64,000 nt of DNA from Thiocapsa sp. KS1 (GTDB lineage: Bacteria; Pseudomonadota; Gammaproteobacteria; Chromatiales; Chromatiaceae): the NCBI RefSeq assembly GCF_001499735.1, contig NZ_LN848257.1, positions 3,524,409-3,588,408 of the forward strand, read 5' to 3'. The notes under the pieces are model-generated. The model did no database searches. It saw only the letters and a list, made by a program, of their open reading frames with translations, and was not told the DNA's origin. Made by a program: the position numbers and the translations under genes. Of the stretch, positions 1-10,739 are shown in pieces (within the stretch, counting starts at the first letter, position 1; each line of letters opens with the position of its first letter).

Positions 1-462
1 GCCTCTTCAAGCGGATTGAGATCCGCGCGCTGGATGTTCTCGATCAGTCCGATCGCCAGCGCGGCCTGCTCGTCGAACCTCCCGCACCACGACCGGGATC
101 TCGGCGAGGCCGGCCTGCTGACAGGCCCGCCAGCGCCGCTCCCCGGCGATGATCTCGTAGGTCTCCCCGGCCAGCGGGCGGACGACGATCGGCTGGATGA
201 CGCCTTGCGCGAGGATCGAATCGGAGAGCTCGCGCAAGGCGTCCGGGTCGAAGTCGTGGCGGGGTTGGTAGCGTCCGGGCCGGATGCACTCCACGGGCAG
301 GCGGGTGATCCGCTCGCTCCCATGCTCGCCGACCATGGGAGCGGACGACGCGTCGTCCGGGCTCGACACCGCGACCATCGGCGCACGGGCGGCGCCGAGC
401 AGGGCATCGAGCCCGCGACCCAGCCCCTTCTTCTTCGGCGGCGATTTCTGCTCGCTATCCAT
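1..462 (-). CDS. parB: ParB chromosome-partitioning protein, partial and frameshifted
   Basis: N-terminal part of ParB, the CTP-dependent DNA clamp that loads at parS and stimulates ParA. It begins with the typical GLGRGLDALLG segment and reaches the ParB nucleotide box GERRWRACQQAGL and the strand EIPVVVRE. After that the frame is wrong. One extra base within about 78-83 (minus strand GGGAGGTTC) shifts reading. Removing it restores the expected FDEQAALAIGLIENIQRADL up to the window edge, where the gene is cut. It lies 11 bp after parA in the usual mnmG-rsmG-parA-parB order. The frameshift is most simply a sequence error, because the downstream frame is perfectly conserved. The start ATG (460-462) fits the family. 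Confidence 0.88.
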
Positions 463-473
463 GTTGGTCCACC

Positions 474-1262
474 TCAGGCCGCGGACTTGCGCGTCTCGCG
501 ACGACGCAACAGCTCGCTGGCGAGCGCGAGATAGGCCACCGCACCCTTGGATGCGGGGTCATAGAGCAGGGCGGGCAGACCGTGACTCGGCGCCTCCGCC
601 AGTCGCACGTTGCGCGGGATGATGGTGCGATAGACCTGATCCTTGAAGTGGGTGACGAGCTGGGTCGAGACCTGATTGGCGAGGTTGTTGCGCGGGTCGT
701 GCATGGTCCGCAGGATCCCCTCCACCCGCAGCTCCGGGTTGCGGTTGGCACGGATCTGCTCGATGGTGTCCATCAGGGCGGAGAGACCCTCCAGCGCGTA
801 ATACTCGCACTGGATCGGGATCAGGACGCCTCCGGCCGCGACCAGTGCGTTGACCGTGAGCATGTTGAGCGACGGCGGACAGTCGACGATGACCAGCTCG
901 TAGTCGGCGACCGCATCGGCCAGGACCTTCGCAAAGCGCCGCTCGCGATCCGGCGAGCCGAGCAGCCCGACCTCGGCCGCGGTCAGATCGCCGTTGGCCG
1001 GCAGCAGATCGAAGCCCGGCGAGGGGTCATCGACGCGGCACAGACAATCGGCGAGCGCGACGTCGCCGAGCAGCAGATCACAGGTCGAGTTGGCGAGGTT
1101 GTGCTTGTCGACCCCGCAGCCCATGGTGGCGTTGCCCTGCGGGTCGAGGTCGACCAGCAGGACGCGCCGCTTGAGCGAGGCCAGCGAGGCCGCCAGATTG
1201 ACCGCGGTCGTGGTCTTGCCGACGCCGCCCTTCTGGTTGGCAATGGCGATGATGTTGACCAT
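474..1262 (-). CDS. parA: ParA chromosome-partitioning ATPase (Soj)
   Basis: ATPase of the ParABS segregation system that binds DNA non-specifically in its ATP state and is released by ParB. The protein has 262 residues and opens with the deviant Walker A motif KGGVGKTT (residues 11-18) typical of MinD/ParA proteins, followed by DLDPQGN and VIVDCPPSL. The ATG at 1262 begins the conserved [17 protein letters not shown] at 1277 would overlap the rsmG stop and adds only five unconserved residues. It sits between rsmG and parB in one minus-strand operon. Confidence 0.95.
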   Translation of the reverse strand: MVNIIAIANQKGGVGKTTTAVNLAASLASLKRRVLLVDLDPQGNATMGCGVDKHNLANSTCDLLLGDVALADCLCRVDDPSPGFDLLPANGDLTAAEVGLLGSPDRERRFAKVLADAVADYELVIVDCPPSLNMLTVNALVAAGGVLIPIQCEYYALEGLSALMDTIEQIRANRNPELRVEGILRTMHDPRNNLANQVSTQLVTHFKDQVYRTIIPRNVRLAEAPSHGLPALLYDPASKGAVAYLALASELLRRRETRKSAA

Positions 1263-1269
1263 AGGGGAC

Positions 1270-1935
1270 TCAGTCACTCCGGAGCTCGATGAGGTGGCGC
1301 TCGACGTCGAGGAAGGGGATTCGCAGCGGGTGGACGTGCACGGACCCGTCCGACAGGTCTTGCATGCGCGCGACGTCGTCGAGGTCGCGCCCCTTCATGA
1401 GGAGCAATCGGCCCGGACGCGCCAGCAGATCCCGGTGAGCGGCACCGAGCAGATCGGCAGCCGCGACGGCACGACTCACTATGGTACTGAAGTTTCGCCC
1501 CGGCCGGTATGTCTCCATCCGAGCATGGACGGTCTCGACGTTCTCCAGCCGCAGCTCGAGGATCGCCTGGCGGACGAATCGCAGCTTCTTTTGATTGCTG
1601 TCGAGCAGCCAAAAGCGCCGTTGCGGCTCGACGATCGCCAGCGGCAGGCCGGGCAGACCGGCACCCGTGCCGAGGTCCAGGACGCTCTCGCCGAACAGAA
1701 ACGGCGCAACCGCGAGGCTGTCGAGCAGATGCTTGGAGACCATCTCAAGGGGATCGCGCACCGCGGTCAGGTTGTAGGCCCGGTTCCAGCGCGCCAGGAG
1801 GGCGACGAGATGCAGCAGGCGTTCATGCGCCGCGCCGTCCAGCGCGAGACCCAGCTGCGTTGCACCTCGGGCCAGCCGCTCGGACAGGTCCGAGGCGGAT
1901 GCGCCTTCGGCGGCGGCGAGGGGTGCGGTCGTCAT
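1270..1935 (-). CDS. rsmG: 16S rRNA (guanine-N7) methyltransferase RsmG (GidB)
   Basis: SAM-dependent methyltransferase making m7G527 in 16S rRNA. Its 221 residues match the family length. The SAM loop [16 protein letters not shown] is at about residues 85-100, and [11 protein letters not shown] is the second family signature. The start codon overlaps the mnmG stop by one base and the stop lies 8 bp before the parA ATG, so mnmG, rsmG and parA are probably translationally coupled. Confidence 0.96.
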   Translation of the reverse strand: MTTAPLAAAEGASASDLSERLARGATQLGLALDGAAHERLLHLVALLARWNRAYNLTAVRDPLEMVSKHLLDSLAVAPFLFGESVLDLGTGAGLPGLPLAIVEPQRRFWLLDSNQKKLRFVRQAILELRLENVETVHARMETYRPGRNFSTIVSRAVAAADLLGAAHRDLLARPGRLLLMKGRDLDDVARMQDLSDGSVHVHPLRIPFLDVERHLIELRSD

Positions 1936-3809
1936 CAGGCGCAGCGCCGCTTCAGATGAATCAGCAGCAGCGACACCGCCGCCGGGGTCACGCCGGGGAT
2001 GCGTGCGGCCTGACCGAGTGTGTGCGGTCGCACCCGATTGAGCTTCTCGCGTACCTCGGTCGAGAGACCCCGCACCTGATCGAAGTCGAAATCCTCGGGC
2101 AGCGCTCGTGCGTCCTGATCACGATGACGGTCGATCTCGTCACGTTGGCGCTCGATGTACCCCTGGTAGCGTGCTTGGATCTCCAGCTGCTCGGTGACCT
2201 CGGCGGGCAGAGGCTCGGGCGGATCGCCGGCGAGGGCCGCGACCCCGGCATAGCCGACGTTGGGGCGAGCGAGCAGCTCGGAGGCGCGCACCTCGCGCCG
2301 CAGCGGCTCGCCGAGGATGCGCTCGGCGAGCGCCTGATCGATCTGCTCGGGACGCACGAAGGTCTCGCGCAGCCGCTGGCGCTCGCGCTCGATCGCCTCG
2401 CGCTTGTCTTCGAAGCGACGCCATTGCGCATCGCCGACCAGGCCGAGCCGTCGGCCCGACTCGGTCAGGCGCAGGTCGGCGTTGTCCTCGCGCAGCATCA
2501 GTCGATACTCGGCCCGGCTGGTGAACATCCGGTAGGGCTCGGCCGTCCCGCGCGTGATGAGATCGTCGACCATGACGCCGAGATAGGCCTCGTCGCGCCG
2601 CGGCAGCCAAGGGTCGCGGCCCTGCACCGCAAGGGCTGCGTTGACCCCGGCCAGCAGGCCCTGCGCCGCAGCCTCCTCGTAGCCGGTCGTTCCGTTGATC
2701 TGGCCGGCGAAGTAGAGACCCTGGATATGGCGGGTCTCCAGCGAGGGCTTCAGATCGCGCGGATCGAAGAAGTCGTACTCGATCGCATAGCCCGGGCGGG
2801 TGATATGGGCCTGCTCGAATCCGACGATCGAGCGCACCAAGGCCTGCTGGATATCGAAAGGCAGGCTGGTGGAGATGCCGTTCGGATAGACCTCATGGGT
2901 CTCGAGCCCCTCGGGCTCGACGAAGATCTGATGCGACGTCTTCTCGGCGAAGCGCACCACCTTGTCCTCGATCGAGGGACAATAGCGCGGTCCGACGCCG
3001 GCGATGACGCCGGTATAGAGCGGCGAGCGCGAGAGGCCCGAGTGGATGATCTCATGGGTGCGGGTGTTGGTGTGGGTGATGTAACAGCTCACCTGGCGCG
3101 GATGATCGAGCGCGCTGCCCATGTAGGAGAAGACCGGCACCGGCACGTCGCCCGGCTGCTCGGCCAGGCGTGCGAAATCGATACTCCGCCCGTCGATGCG
3201 CGGCGGCGTGCCCGTCTTGAGCCGCTCGACGCGAAACGGCAGCTCGCGCAGGCGCCGCGAGAGTGCATTCGACGGTGGATCGCCGGCCCGTCCGCCCTCA
3301 TAGTTGGAGAGTCCGATATGGATGCGACCGCCCAGGAAGGTCCCGACCGTGAGCACGACCGCATGTGCCCGAAAGCGCAACCCCATCTGAGTCTCGACAC
3401 CGACGACCCGGTCCTGCTCGATCAGAAGGTCTTCGACCGCCTGCTGGAAGAGTGTGAGCCCGGGCTGGTTCTCGACCGCCGAGCGCACCGCGGCCTTGTA
3501 GAGGATACGATCGGCTTGGGCGCGCGTCGCCCGCACCGCCGGACCCTTGCTGGCGTTGAGGATGCGAAACTGGATACCGCCGCGATCCGCCGCACGGGCC
3601 ATCAACCCGCCCAGGGCGTCGATCTCCTTGACCAAATGGCCCTTGCCGATTCCCCCGATGGCCGGGTTACAGCTCATCTGGCCGACCGTTTCGATATTCT
3701 GGGTGAGAAGGAGTGTGCGCAGACCGCAGCGAGCCGCCGCAAGCGCCGCTTCGGTGCCCGCGTGACCGCCGCCCACCACCACCACGTCGTAAGGATCGCC
3801 GACCATCAT
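1935..3809 (-). CDS. mnmG: tRNA uridine-5-carboxymethylaminomethyl modification enzyme MnmG (GidA)
   Basis: FAD-dependent subunit of the MnmE-MnmG complex that modifies wobble U34 of tRNAs. It is full length at 624 residues. It has the N-terminal dinucleotide fold [14 protein letters not shown], the MnmG signature [17 protein letters not shown], and near residues 365-385 the FAD-binding segment [18 protein letters not shown]. Two consecutive ATGs (3804-3809) could start it. It is divergent from moxR across 62 bp and heads the rsmG-parA-parB operon. MnmE is not in the window. Confidence 0.97.
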   Translation of the reverse strand: MMVGDPYDVVVVGGGHAGTEAALAAARCGLRTLLLTQNIETVGQMSCNPAIGGIGKGHLVKEIDALGGLMARAADRGGIQFRILNASKGPAVRATRAQADRILYKAAVRSAVENQPGLTLFQQAVEDLLIEQDRVVGVETQMGLRFRAHAVVLTVGTFLGGRIHIGLSNYEGGRAGDPPSNALSRRLRELPFRVERLKTGTPPRIDGRSIDFARLAEQPGDVPVPVFSYMGSALDHPRQVSCYITHTNTRTHEIIHSGLSRSPLYTGVIAGVGPRYCPSIEDKVVRFAEKTSHQIFVEPEGLETHEVYPNGISTSLPFDIQQALVRSIVGFEQAHITRPGYAIEYDFFDPRDLKPSLETRHIQGLYFAGQINGTTGYEEAAAQGLLAGVNAALAVQGRDPWLPRRDEAYLGVMVDDLITRGTAEPYRMFTSRAEYRLMLREDNADLRLTESGRRLGLVGDAQWRRFEDKREAIERERQRLRETFVRPEQIDQALAERILGEPLRREVRASELLARPNVGYAGVAALAGDPPEPLPAEVTEQLEIQARYQGYIERQRDEIDRHRDQDARALPEDFDFDQVRGLSTEVREKLNRVRPHTLGQAARIPGVTPAAVSLLLIHLKRRCA

Positions 3810-3871
3810 GAAGGGAAACCCAAGTCTATGAGACCACGCAGTTTAACCCAGAAGCCCGCACGGATTCCCCT

Positions 3872-4821
<950 letters not shown>

Positions 4822-4825
<4 letters not shown>

Positions 4826-4908
4826 GCGGCGTCCGGCGGTACCCACGATATCGCGAGCAGACGCGACCGCTGGAGCGACCCAATACTGTCGGCGTTGACG
4901 CCGCTTAA
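4822..4908. repeat. Inverted-arm element, copy 1 (covariant arms)
   Basis: An 87-bp element with perfect 12-bp inverted arms TTAAGCGGCGTC and GACGCCGCTTAA around a 63-bp core. Relative to the family consensus TTAAACCGCGTC, both arms carry matching changes, so pairing is kept although the sequence differs. The moxR stop codon TAA (4823-4825) lies in the left arm. There is no T tract after the right arm. Confidence 0.85.
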
Positions 4909-4936
4909 GCGAGGATTTTCGGGGTGAGGATCACGC

Positions 4937-5932
4937 ATGTTCGACTGGACGCGCTTTAAGGCTAGGTGGCTCGGTAGTCTGTTTCGCCGGGTGGTGCGTG
5001 GGGGTGACGGGGTTGTGCGGGTCGGGCGTCGTCAGATCTATATCCTGCCGACGGGGAACGGGCTGCGCTTCGCTGCGGTGCTCTTCGTCATGCTGCTCGG
5101 CTCGCTCAACTATCAGAACAACCTGGGGCTGCTCTTTACCTTTTTTCTCGCCTCCGTGGCGCTCGTGGCTATGCATCACACCTGGTTCAACCTGCTCGGG
5201 CTTTCGGTGCAGGCTCGCGGCGGCCCGCCGGTCTTCGCCGGGGACGATGCGAGCTTCGAGGTCCTCATCGGCACCGAAGGGAAGCGGGCGCGCTGCGACA
5301 TCGGGATTCCGGCGGGCGAGACGCGGCATCAATCGATCGCGATCCCGGGCGGTGACTGCGGCACGATCCACATCGCTCGACCGACGCACCGACGCGGTCT
5401 GTCTGCGCTCGACGAGGTGACGGTCGAGACACGCTACCCGCTGCACCTCTTTCGCGCCTGGTGCTATGTGCAGACCGATGCGACGACCTTGGTCTATCCG
5501 AAGCCGGCACAGGTCGCGCCCGAGCCCGGATCCGCGGCGGGCGACACCGAGCCGCGCCCCCGGCAAGGTCCGGAGGGGATGGAGGATTATCTGGGTCCAC
5601 GGCCATATCGCGACGGCGATTCACCCGCGCAAATCGACTGGAAGGCGTATGCGCGCGAGCGCGGGCTTGTCGTGAAGCAATTCGGAGGGGATCAAGGCCA
5701 GGAGGTCTGGATCGATTGGGCCGGACTGACCGCGACGGATCCGGAAACCAGGATCAGTCTGCTGACGCGCCAGGTCCTCGACGCGGCCGAGGCCCAAGTC
5801 CGATACGGCTTGCGACTGCCCGGTCTCGAAGAAGCCCCGGGGCGAGGCGCCGGTCATCTCCAACGCTGCCTGACACATCTGGCGCTCTACGATCATGTCC
5901 AAGCGAACGATCCCCTCCAACGAGCGGCCTGA
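4937..5932 (+). CDS. DUF58 domain-containing membrane protein
   Basis: A 331-residue protein with two adjacent hydrophobic segments (about residues 43-57 and 62-79) and a C-terminal DUF58 domain marked by RPYRDGDSPAQIDWKAYAR, a VWA-like fold. DUF58 proteins are typical partners of MoxR ATPases. It is placed between moxR and the transglutaminase gene, and its end overlaps the next gene by 38 bp, which implies co-translation. The biochemical role is not established. Confidence 0.9.
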   Translation: MFDWTRFKARWLGSLFRRVVRGGDGVVRVGRRQIYILPTGNGLRFAAVLFVMLLGSLNYQNNLGLLFTFFLASVALVAMHHTWFNLLGLSVQARGGPPVFAGDDASFEVLIGTEGKRARCDIGIPAGETRHQSIAIPGGDCGTIHIARPTHRRGLSALDEVTVETRYPLHLFRAWCYVQTDATTLVYPKPAQVAPEPGSAAGDTEPRPRQGPEGMEDYLGPRPYRDGDSPAQIDWKAYARERGLVVKQFGGDQGQEVWIDWAGLTATDPETRISLLTRQVLDAAEAQVRYGLRLPGLEEAPGRGAGHLQRCLTHLALYDHVQANDPLQRAA

Positions 5933-7910
5933 GCGGACCCAAATCCTCTGGGTCACGCTGGTCCTGATCGCGGCCTATCTCCCGCTCGCGGGGCATCTGG
6001 CACTACAGATCAGCGCCTTTGTCGGACTGCTCTTCGCGATCCGTCTTGCGTCGCTGCGCTGGCCCGCGGTCCTTCCGGGCACCTGGCCGTTGGCGGCCTT
6101 GACCCTGATCGGCGTCGCCAACGCGGCGGTGACCTATCAGGGCTGGTCGGGACAGAACGCAGGAACGGCACTCTTCGTCTCCATGCTGGTACTCAAGCTC
6201 ATGGAACTGCGGCGCAAGTCGGACATCCGCCTGGTCGCGACCCTGATCGGCTTTCTGGTGGTCGTCGAGTTCCTGTTCGACCAGTCGCCCTGGTTGGTGC
6301 TCTATCTGGCTGCCGTCGTGCTCGGGGGCATCGCCCTGCTGGTGGATCTGAACGGCGGACTCGGGGAGGCGCGACGGCGCGGTGCCGTCGCGGTCGCCGT
6401 GAGGCTCTCGCTCCAGGCCCTTCCGCTGACGCTCATCCTGTTTCTGCTGTTTCCGCGCCTCAGTGCCCCGCTGTGGAGTCTGGGCTTGGATCCGAGCAAG
6501 GCCACGACCGGGATCTCGGACAGCCTCGAGCCGGGCGCGATCAGCGAGCTGGTGCTCAACGGGGAGCTGGCGTTTCGCGCCCGTTTCGACGGCACGCCGC
6601 CCGCTGCCGATCAGCTCTATTGGCGCGGACCCGTGCTCTGGGAGACTGACGGGCGCCGCTGGTCGGTCGGGAAGGACATCGCGAGCACGGACCCCGCCGG
6701 TGCGCTCTTGGAGGCGGCGCGCCCGATCGGCTACGAGGTGACCCTGGAGCCGACCGATCAACGCTGGCTCTTCGCGCTGGATATGCCGGACAGCGTCCCG
6801 AACGGGGCCTTTATCAGTCCGGATCACCAATTGATCGCACGCCAGGTCGTGAGCGCGGTCAAGCGCTACCGGGTGACCTCCGCGCTCGACTACCGGACCG
6901 CATCGCCCGATCCGGCACGCCTCGCCGCCGGATTGCAAGTCCCGGACAACGTGACGCCGCGGATGCGTCGGCTGGTCGAGGAGTGGCGCAGCCGATCGCA
7001 GAACGATTGGGCGCTGGTCCAGTCCGGGCTGCAATTCTTCAACCGCGAGTCTTTCCATTACACCCTGATGCCGCCGCGCCTCGGCGCGAATCCGACCGAC
7101 GAGTTCCTCTTCGAGACCCAACGTGGATTCTGCGAGCACTACGCCGGTAGCTTTGCCGTCTTGATGCGCATGGCCGGCATCCCCTCGCGAATCGTCCTCG
7201 GCTATCTCGGGGGCGAGCTCAACCGCGTCGGCGGCTATCACATGGTCTGGCAGTCCGACGCCCATGCCTGGGTGGAGGTGCTGATCGAGGGGCGCGGCTG
7301 GGTGCGGGTCGATCCCACCGCCGCCGTGGATCCCTCGCGCGTCGACAACAGCGGGGCCTCGCGCATGCTCGGCGCCGGTCCTTCGGTGCGCTTCACCCTG
7401 GAGCAAGCCGATGCCATCGCTCGCTTCGTGCGCAACATGCGCCTCTTCGCCGACAGCCTGGATGCCGCCTGGCAGGATTGGGTGCTGGGCTTCTCGGTCG
7501 AGGATCAACTGGCCTTGCTGCAACGGCTGCGGCTGGGCGAGCTGCGCGAGTACGGACTGGTCGCGCTGATGCTCGCCGCGCTCGGTCTGACCCTCGGAAT
7601 CCTGGTGCTCGCCTCGATCCGCGAGCGTAAACCGCTCGACCCGCTTCAAGGCGAATACGCCCGTTTCTGTAGACGCCTCGCCCGGATCGGGCTCGATCGT
7701 CTGCCCAACGAAGGACCGATGGACTACGCCGGCCGGATTGTTGCGCAACGGCCGGATCTCGCACCGACGGTCGAGCGCTTCATGGATCTCTATATCCCTG
7801 CGCGGTACGGACCGGGAGATCCGCGCGACACCTTGGCCGCGCTCGCCGATCTGCTGCGCGACTTTCGCCCCCGGTCGCGTCGCCAAACCTCGGCAAAACG
7901 GTTCCGGTGA
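5895..7910 (+). CDS. TgpA-like membrane transglutaminase/protease
   Basis: A 671-residue integral membrane protein. It has about six N-terminal membrane helices (residues 15-190), a periplasmic domain with a transglutaminase-like catalytic core, one further helix near residues 555-575, and a cytoplasmic tail. The catalytic triad is visible as C413 (RGFCEHYAGSF), H457 (DAHAWVEV) and D473 (VRVDPTA). The architecture matches DUF3488-TgpA proteins of Pseudomonas, where the gene is essential, encoded with MoxR and DUF58. The substrate is unknown. Confidence 0.92.
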   Translation: MSKRTIPSNERPERTQILWVTLVLIAAYLPLAGHLALQISAFVGLLFAIRLASLRWPAVLPGTWPLAALTLIGVANAAVTYQGWSGQNAGTALFVSMLVLKLMELRRKSDIRLVATLIGFLVVVEFLFDQSPWLVLYLAAVVLGGIALLVDLNGGLGEARRRGAVAVAVRLSLQALPLTLILFLLFPRLSAPLWSLGLDPSKATTGISDSLEPGAISELVLNGELAFRARFDGTPPAADQLYWRGPVLWETDGRRWSVGKDIASTDPAGALLEAARPIGYEVTLEPTDQRWLFALDMPDSVPNGAFISPDHQLIARQVVSAVKRYRVTSALDYRTASPDPARLAAGLQVPDNVTPRMRRLVEEWRSRSQNDWALVQSGLQFFNRESFHYTLMPPRLGANPTDEFLFETQRGFCEHYAGSFAVLMRMAGIPSRIVLGYLGGELNRVGGYHMVWQSDAHAWVEVLIEGRGWVRVDPTAAVDPSRVDNSGASRMLGAGPSVRFTLEQADAIARFVRNMRLFADSLDAAWQDWVLGFSVEDQLALLQRLRLGELREYGLVALMLAALGLTLGILVLASIRERKPLDPLQGEYARFCRRLARIGLDRLPNEGPMDYAGRIVAQRPDLAPTVERFMDLYIPARYGPGDPRDTLAALADLLRDFRPRSRRQTSAKRFR

Positions 7911-8175
7911 CGAAGATGGGCTCTCGCTCTCGGATCCCCGCAGGGACAACGATGAGGCGACGCTCGATGCCTTGCGCCGTGCCGCGATGAAGCGCACCGG
8001 CAAACTCCAGTCGCAAAGGTTTGGCCAAGCTCCGGTTCCGGGGTGTGGGCGCCTGCGTCGGCTGTCGCCCGGTGCCGTCCCATCGGCCATGCGAGAACAG
8101 TTGATCCGGACGAAAATCTACCTAATTTCCAACAGATGAGGTCATCCCGACCAAACCATCTCCGACAGGCTCGAC

Positions 8176-8841
8176 ATGACGATCGACGGCACGCTCTTCT
8201 CGCCGGCCCTGCTCTGGGTCATGAATCTGCTCTTTGCCTTGATCCTGCTGCTGGCCTTGCGGCTGACGCCGTGGCGGAAATTTCGCGACATGGAGCAGCT
8301 GAACGTCTTTCTCGGGGCGGTCGTTGCGCTGCTGGTGCTCTGGCACATGGATGTTCAGGTGCAGTCCGGGTTGTCGTTTCACCTGCTCGGGGTGACGGCC
8401 ATCACCTTGATGTTCGGGTGGTCGTTGGCGGTGATCGGGGCTGCGTTGATCCTGCTCGGGGTGACTCTGAATGCGGGTTCGGGCTGGGAGGGGTTTGCGC
8501 TCAACGCCATCCTGGTGGGCGTCGTGCCGGCGACCCTGACCCAGGTCGCCTTGATCCTGATCCGCTGGTATCTGCCCAAGCAGTTCTTCGTCTATGTGCT
8601 GGTGAACGGGTTTCTGACCGCGGGTCTGGTGGGTGTGATAACGGGCTATCTGGCCGCCTGGTTGCTGGTGGCGAGCGGCGCTTACAGCTTCGCGGATCTC
8701 AGCGAAACGGTGCTACCCTTCTTCCCATTGATGTTCATGCCGGAGGCGTTTCTGAACGGGTGGATCCTGGCCGTTCTGGTCGCGTTCAAGCCGCAGTGGG
8801 TGTACTCCTTCAGCGATGAACAGTATCTGAAGGGAAAATAA
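8176..8841 (+). CDS. CbiM-like energy-coupling factor transporter permease
   Basis: A 221-residue polytopic membrane protein with about six hydrophobic helices, resembling the CbiM/CbiMNQ substrate-binding (S) component family. The ending FPLMFMPEAFLNGWILAVLV fits this group. Classical CbiM binds Co2+ or Ni2+ through N-terminal His residues. Here the N terminus MTIDGTLFSPALLWVMNLL has no Met-His start, so the metal role is doubtful. No energising (A) or T component is adjacent. The next gene, djlA, follows after 14 bp. Confidence 0.7.
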   Translation: MTIDGTLFSPALLWVMNLLFALILLLALRLTPWRKFRDMEQLNVFLGAVVALLVLWHMDVQVQSGLSFHLLGVTAITLMFGWSLAVIGAALILLGVTLNAGSGWEGFALNAILVGVVPATLTQVALILIRWYLPKQFFVYVLVNGFLTAGLVGVITGYLAAWLLVASGAYSFADLSETVLPFFPLMFMPEAFLNGWILAVLVAFKPQWVYSFSDEQYLKGK

Positions 8842-8855
8842 AGGGGTTTTTCGAC

Positions 8856-9677
8856 ATGGGTTGGTTCGGCACAGCCGTCGGGAGTGCCATCGGGTTCGCC
8901 GTCGGAGGTCCGGTCGGCGCGGTGTTCGGTGCGGCCGTCGGGCAGGGTGTGGATCGGGGCTGGATCGGCGGTGCGCGACGCCCGAGCTTGACGGGTGCGC
9001 AACGGACACGGGTCCAGGCACGTTTCTTCGAGACGACCTTCCTGGCGATGGGCCATGTCGCCAAGGCCGACGGGCGGGTCAGCGAGGCGGAGGTCGCCTT
9101 GGCGCGTTCGGTGATGGATCGGATGTCTTTGGGCACCGAGCAGCGCCGCGTGGCGATCGATCTTTTCAATCAAGGCAAGTCGCCCGACTTCGATCTGGCT
9201 GCGGCCATCGATGCGCTGAAGGCGGTCTGCACGGGCCAGGTGACCTTGATTCACCTGTTCCTCGAGGTGCAGCTCCTGACCGCCTATGTGGACGGCGCCC
9301 CGACGCCCGACCAGCGGCGCGCGCTCGAGACCATCCGGCGCGGGCTCGGCGTCTCGGCCTTCGCCTATCGCCAGCTCGAAAACCTCCTGGTGCTTCAGCA
9401 GCGCATGTATGCCGGCGCGACCGGAAGCGCCGGCCGCGGGTCCGCGTCGACAGCGGCAAGAGCGGCTCCGCTCGCCGGTGCGTACGCGACCCTTGGGGTT
9501 GGACCCAAGGCGAGCGATGCCGAGGTGAAGAAGGCTTATCAGCGCCTGATGAGCCGGCATCATCCGGACAAGCTGATGGCGCGCGGGCTGCCGGAGGAGG
9601 CGATGCGGATGGCCTCGCAGAAGACGCAGGAGATCCGCCGGGCCTACGAGACGATCAAGGAGGCGCGGGCGGCTTAG
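8856..9677 (+). CDS. djlA: Co-chaperone DjlA
   Basis: Membrane-anchored type III J-domain protein that stimulates DnaK. Its 273 residues contain an N-terminal Gly-rich membrane segment (residues 3-30, AVGGPVGAVFGAAVGQG), a central TerB-like domain with AKADGRVSEAEV, and a C-terminal J domain with the essential HPD tripeptide at 236-238. Length and domain order match E. coli DjlA. It follows the CbiM-like gene by 14 bp and is probably cotranscribed with it. Confidence 0.93.
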   Translation: MGWFGTAVGSAIGFAVGGPVGAVFGAAVGQGVDRGWIGGARRPSLTGAQRTRVQARFFETTFLAMGHVAKADGRVSEAEVALARSVMDRMSLGTEQRRVAIDLFNQGKSPDFDLAAAIDALKAVCTGQVTLIHLFLEVQLLTAYVDGAPTPDQRRALETIRRGLGVSAFAYRQLENLLVLQQRMYAGATGSAGRGSASTAARAAPLAGAYATLGVGPKASDAEVKKAYQRLMSRHHPDKLMARGLPEEAMRMASQKTQEIRRAYETIKEARAA

Positions 9678-9804
9678 GCGTGTGCGTCCGCGTGCCGAGT
9701 GAAAATCCGGTCCGCTTCGGTTAGAGTTCGGCACTCTCAACATCAAAACGGATCCGGGCCGGGGCGGGTGTGCCGCGGTGAACGAGATCTTAGGGGACAC
9801 CAGC

Positions 9805-10488
9805 ATGGCGCCTGATCTGATCGCACCTTCCATTTTGTCGGCGAACTTCGCTCGACTCGGCGAGGAGGTCGACAACGTCCTCGCCGCCGGCGCGGACATC
9901 GTCCATTTCGATGTGATGGACAACCACTACGTGCCGAACCTGACGATCGGCCCGCTGGTCTGCGAGGCGTTGCGCAAGCATGGCGTGACCGCACCGATCG
10001 ACGTGCACCTGATGGTGAAGCCGGTCGATCGGATCATCCCGGACTTTGCCGCCGCGGGCGCTACCTACATCACCTTCCACCCGGAGGCGAGCGAGCACAT
10101 CGACCGCACGCTTCAGTTGATCCGCAACGAAGGTTGCAAGGCCGGTCTGGTTTTCAACCCGGCCACGTCCCTGAGCTACCTCGACTATGTGATGGACAAG
10201 ATCGACATGATCCTGCTGATGTCGGTGAACCCCGGCTTCGGCGGGCAGAGCTTTATTCCGGCGACGATGGACAAGCTGCGCGCGGCGCGCAAGATCATCG
10301 ACGCCTCCGGGCTCGACATTCGGCTCGAGGTCGACGGCGGCGTGAAGGCCGACAACATCGGCGAGATCAAGGCAGCGGGTGCGGATACCTTCGTCTCCGG
10401 CTCCGGGATCTTCGGCAAGGGCCGCGACAGCGATCCGCATCGCTATGACAGCATTATTCGTGAGATGCGCGAGCAGATGGCGCGCTGA
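9805..10488 (+). CDS. rpe: Ribulose-phosphate 3-epimerase
   Basis: Interconverts ribulose-5-phosphate and xylulose-5-phosphate in the pentose phosphate and Calvin cycles. The 227-residue protein begins [20 protein letters not shown] and has the metal-site segments [12 protein letters not shown] and [11 protein letters not shown], and the phosphate loop [12 protein letters not shown] 9805 is chosen because AGGGGA lies at a proper distance. An upstream GTG (9778) adds nine unconserved residues. rpe-gph-trpE is a common gammaproteobacterial order. The TGA stop is inside an inverted-arm element. Confidence 0.96.
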   Translation: MAPDLIAPSILSANFARLGEEVDNVLAAGADIVHFDVMDNHYVPNLTIGPLVCEALRKHGVTAPIDVHLMVKPVDRIIPDFAAAGATYITFHPEASEHIDRTLQLIRNEGCKAGLVFNPATSLSYLDYVMDKIDMILLMSVNPGFGGQSFIPATMDKLRAARKIIDASGLDIRLEVDGGVKADNIGEIKAAGADTFVSGSGIFGKGRDSDPHRYDSIIREMREQMAR

Positions 10489-10571
10489 ACCGCGTCCGAG
10501 GCTCGGGTCGGAGTGGGAGCTTGGTCGATGCGGTCGAGCTTCCCTCCGATCTTTGAGTTGACGCGGTTTAG
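10485..10571. repeat. Inverted-arm element, copy 2
   Basis: An 87-bp element with arms CTGAACCGCGTC and GACGCGGTTTAG. They pair fully if one G-T wobble is allowed. The rpe stop TGA (10486-10488) lies in the left arm. The core is unrelated to that of copy 1. Confidence 0.85.
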
Positions 10572-10612
10572 GTGATCAACGGCTTGAATGGTGAGTTCGA
10601 TTGTTTGGTCTT

Positions 10613-10703
10613 GTAGGTCGGGTTAGGCGCGCGCCGTAACCCGACGCCGGCGGTCTGCTCCGAGGCCGGATGTCGGATTACGCTGCGCTTATCCGGCCTA
10701 CGG
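10613..10703. repeat. REP/BIME-like double palindrome
   Basis: Two REP-like hairpins facing each other. One starts GTAGGTCGGGTTAGGCG and closes with CGTAACCCGAC. The other is GTCGGATTACGCTGCGC closing with CCGGCCTAC. This GTAGG...CCTAC type of intergenic palindrome is widespread in gammaproteobacteria. It lies between rpe and gph. Confidence 0.75.
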
Positions 10704-10739
10704 GGGTTCTCTCTTGATGGTTGGTGGAGCTGTGTCCGC

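Noticed and set aside
6003..8090. Minus-strand open frame of about 695 codons opposite the transglutaminase gene
   Set aside because: The plus-strand gene has a full catalytic triad and membrane topology. The antisense frame shows only compositional bias.
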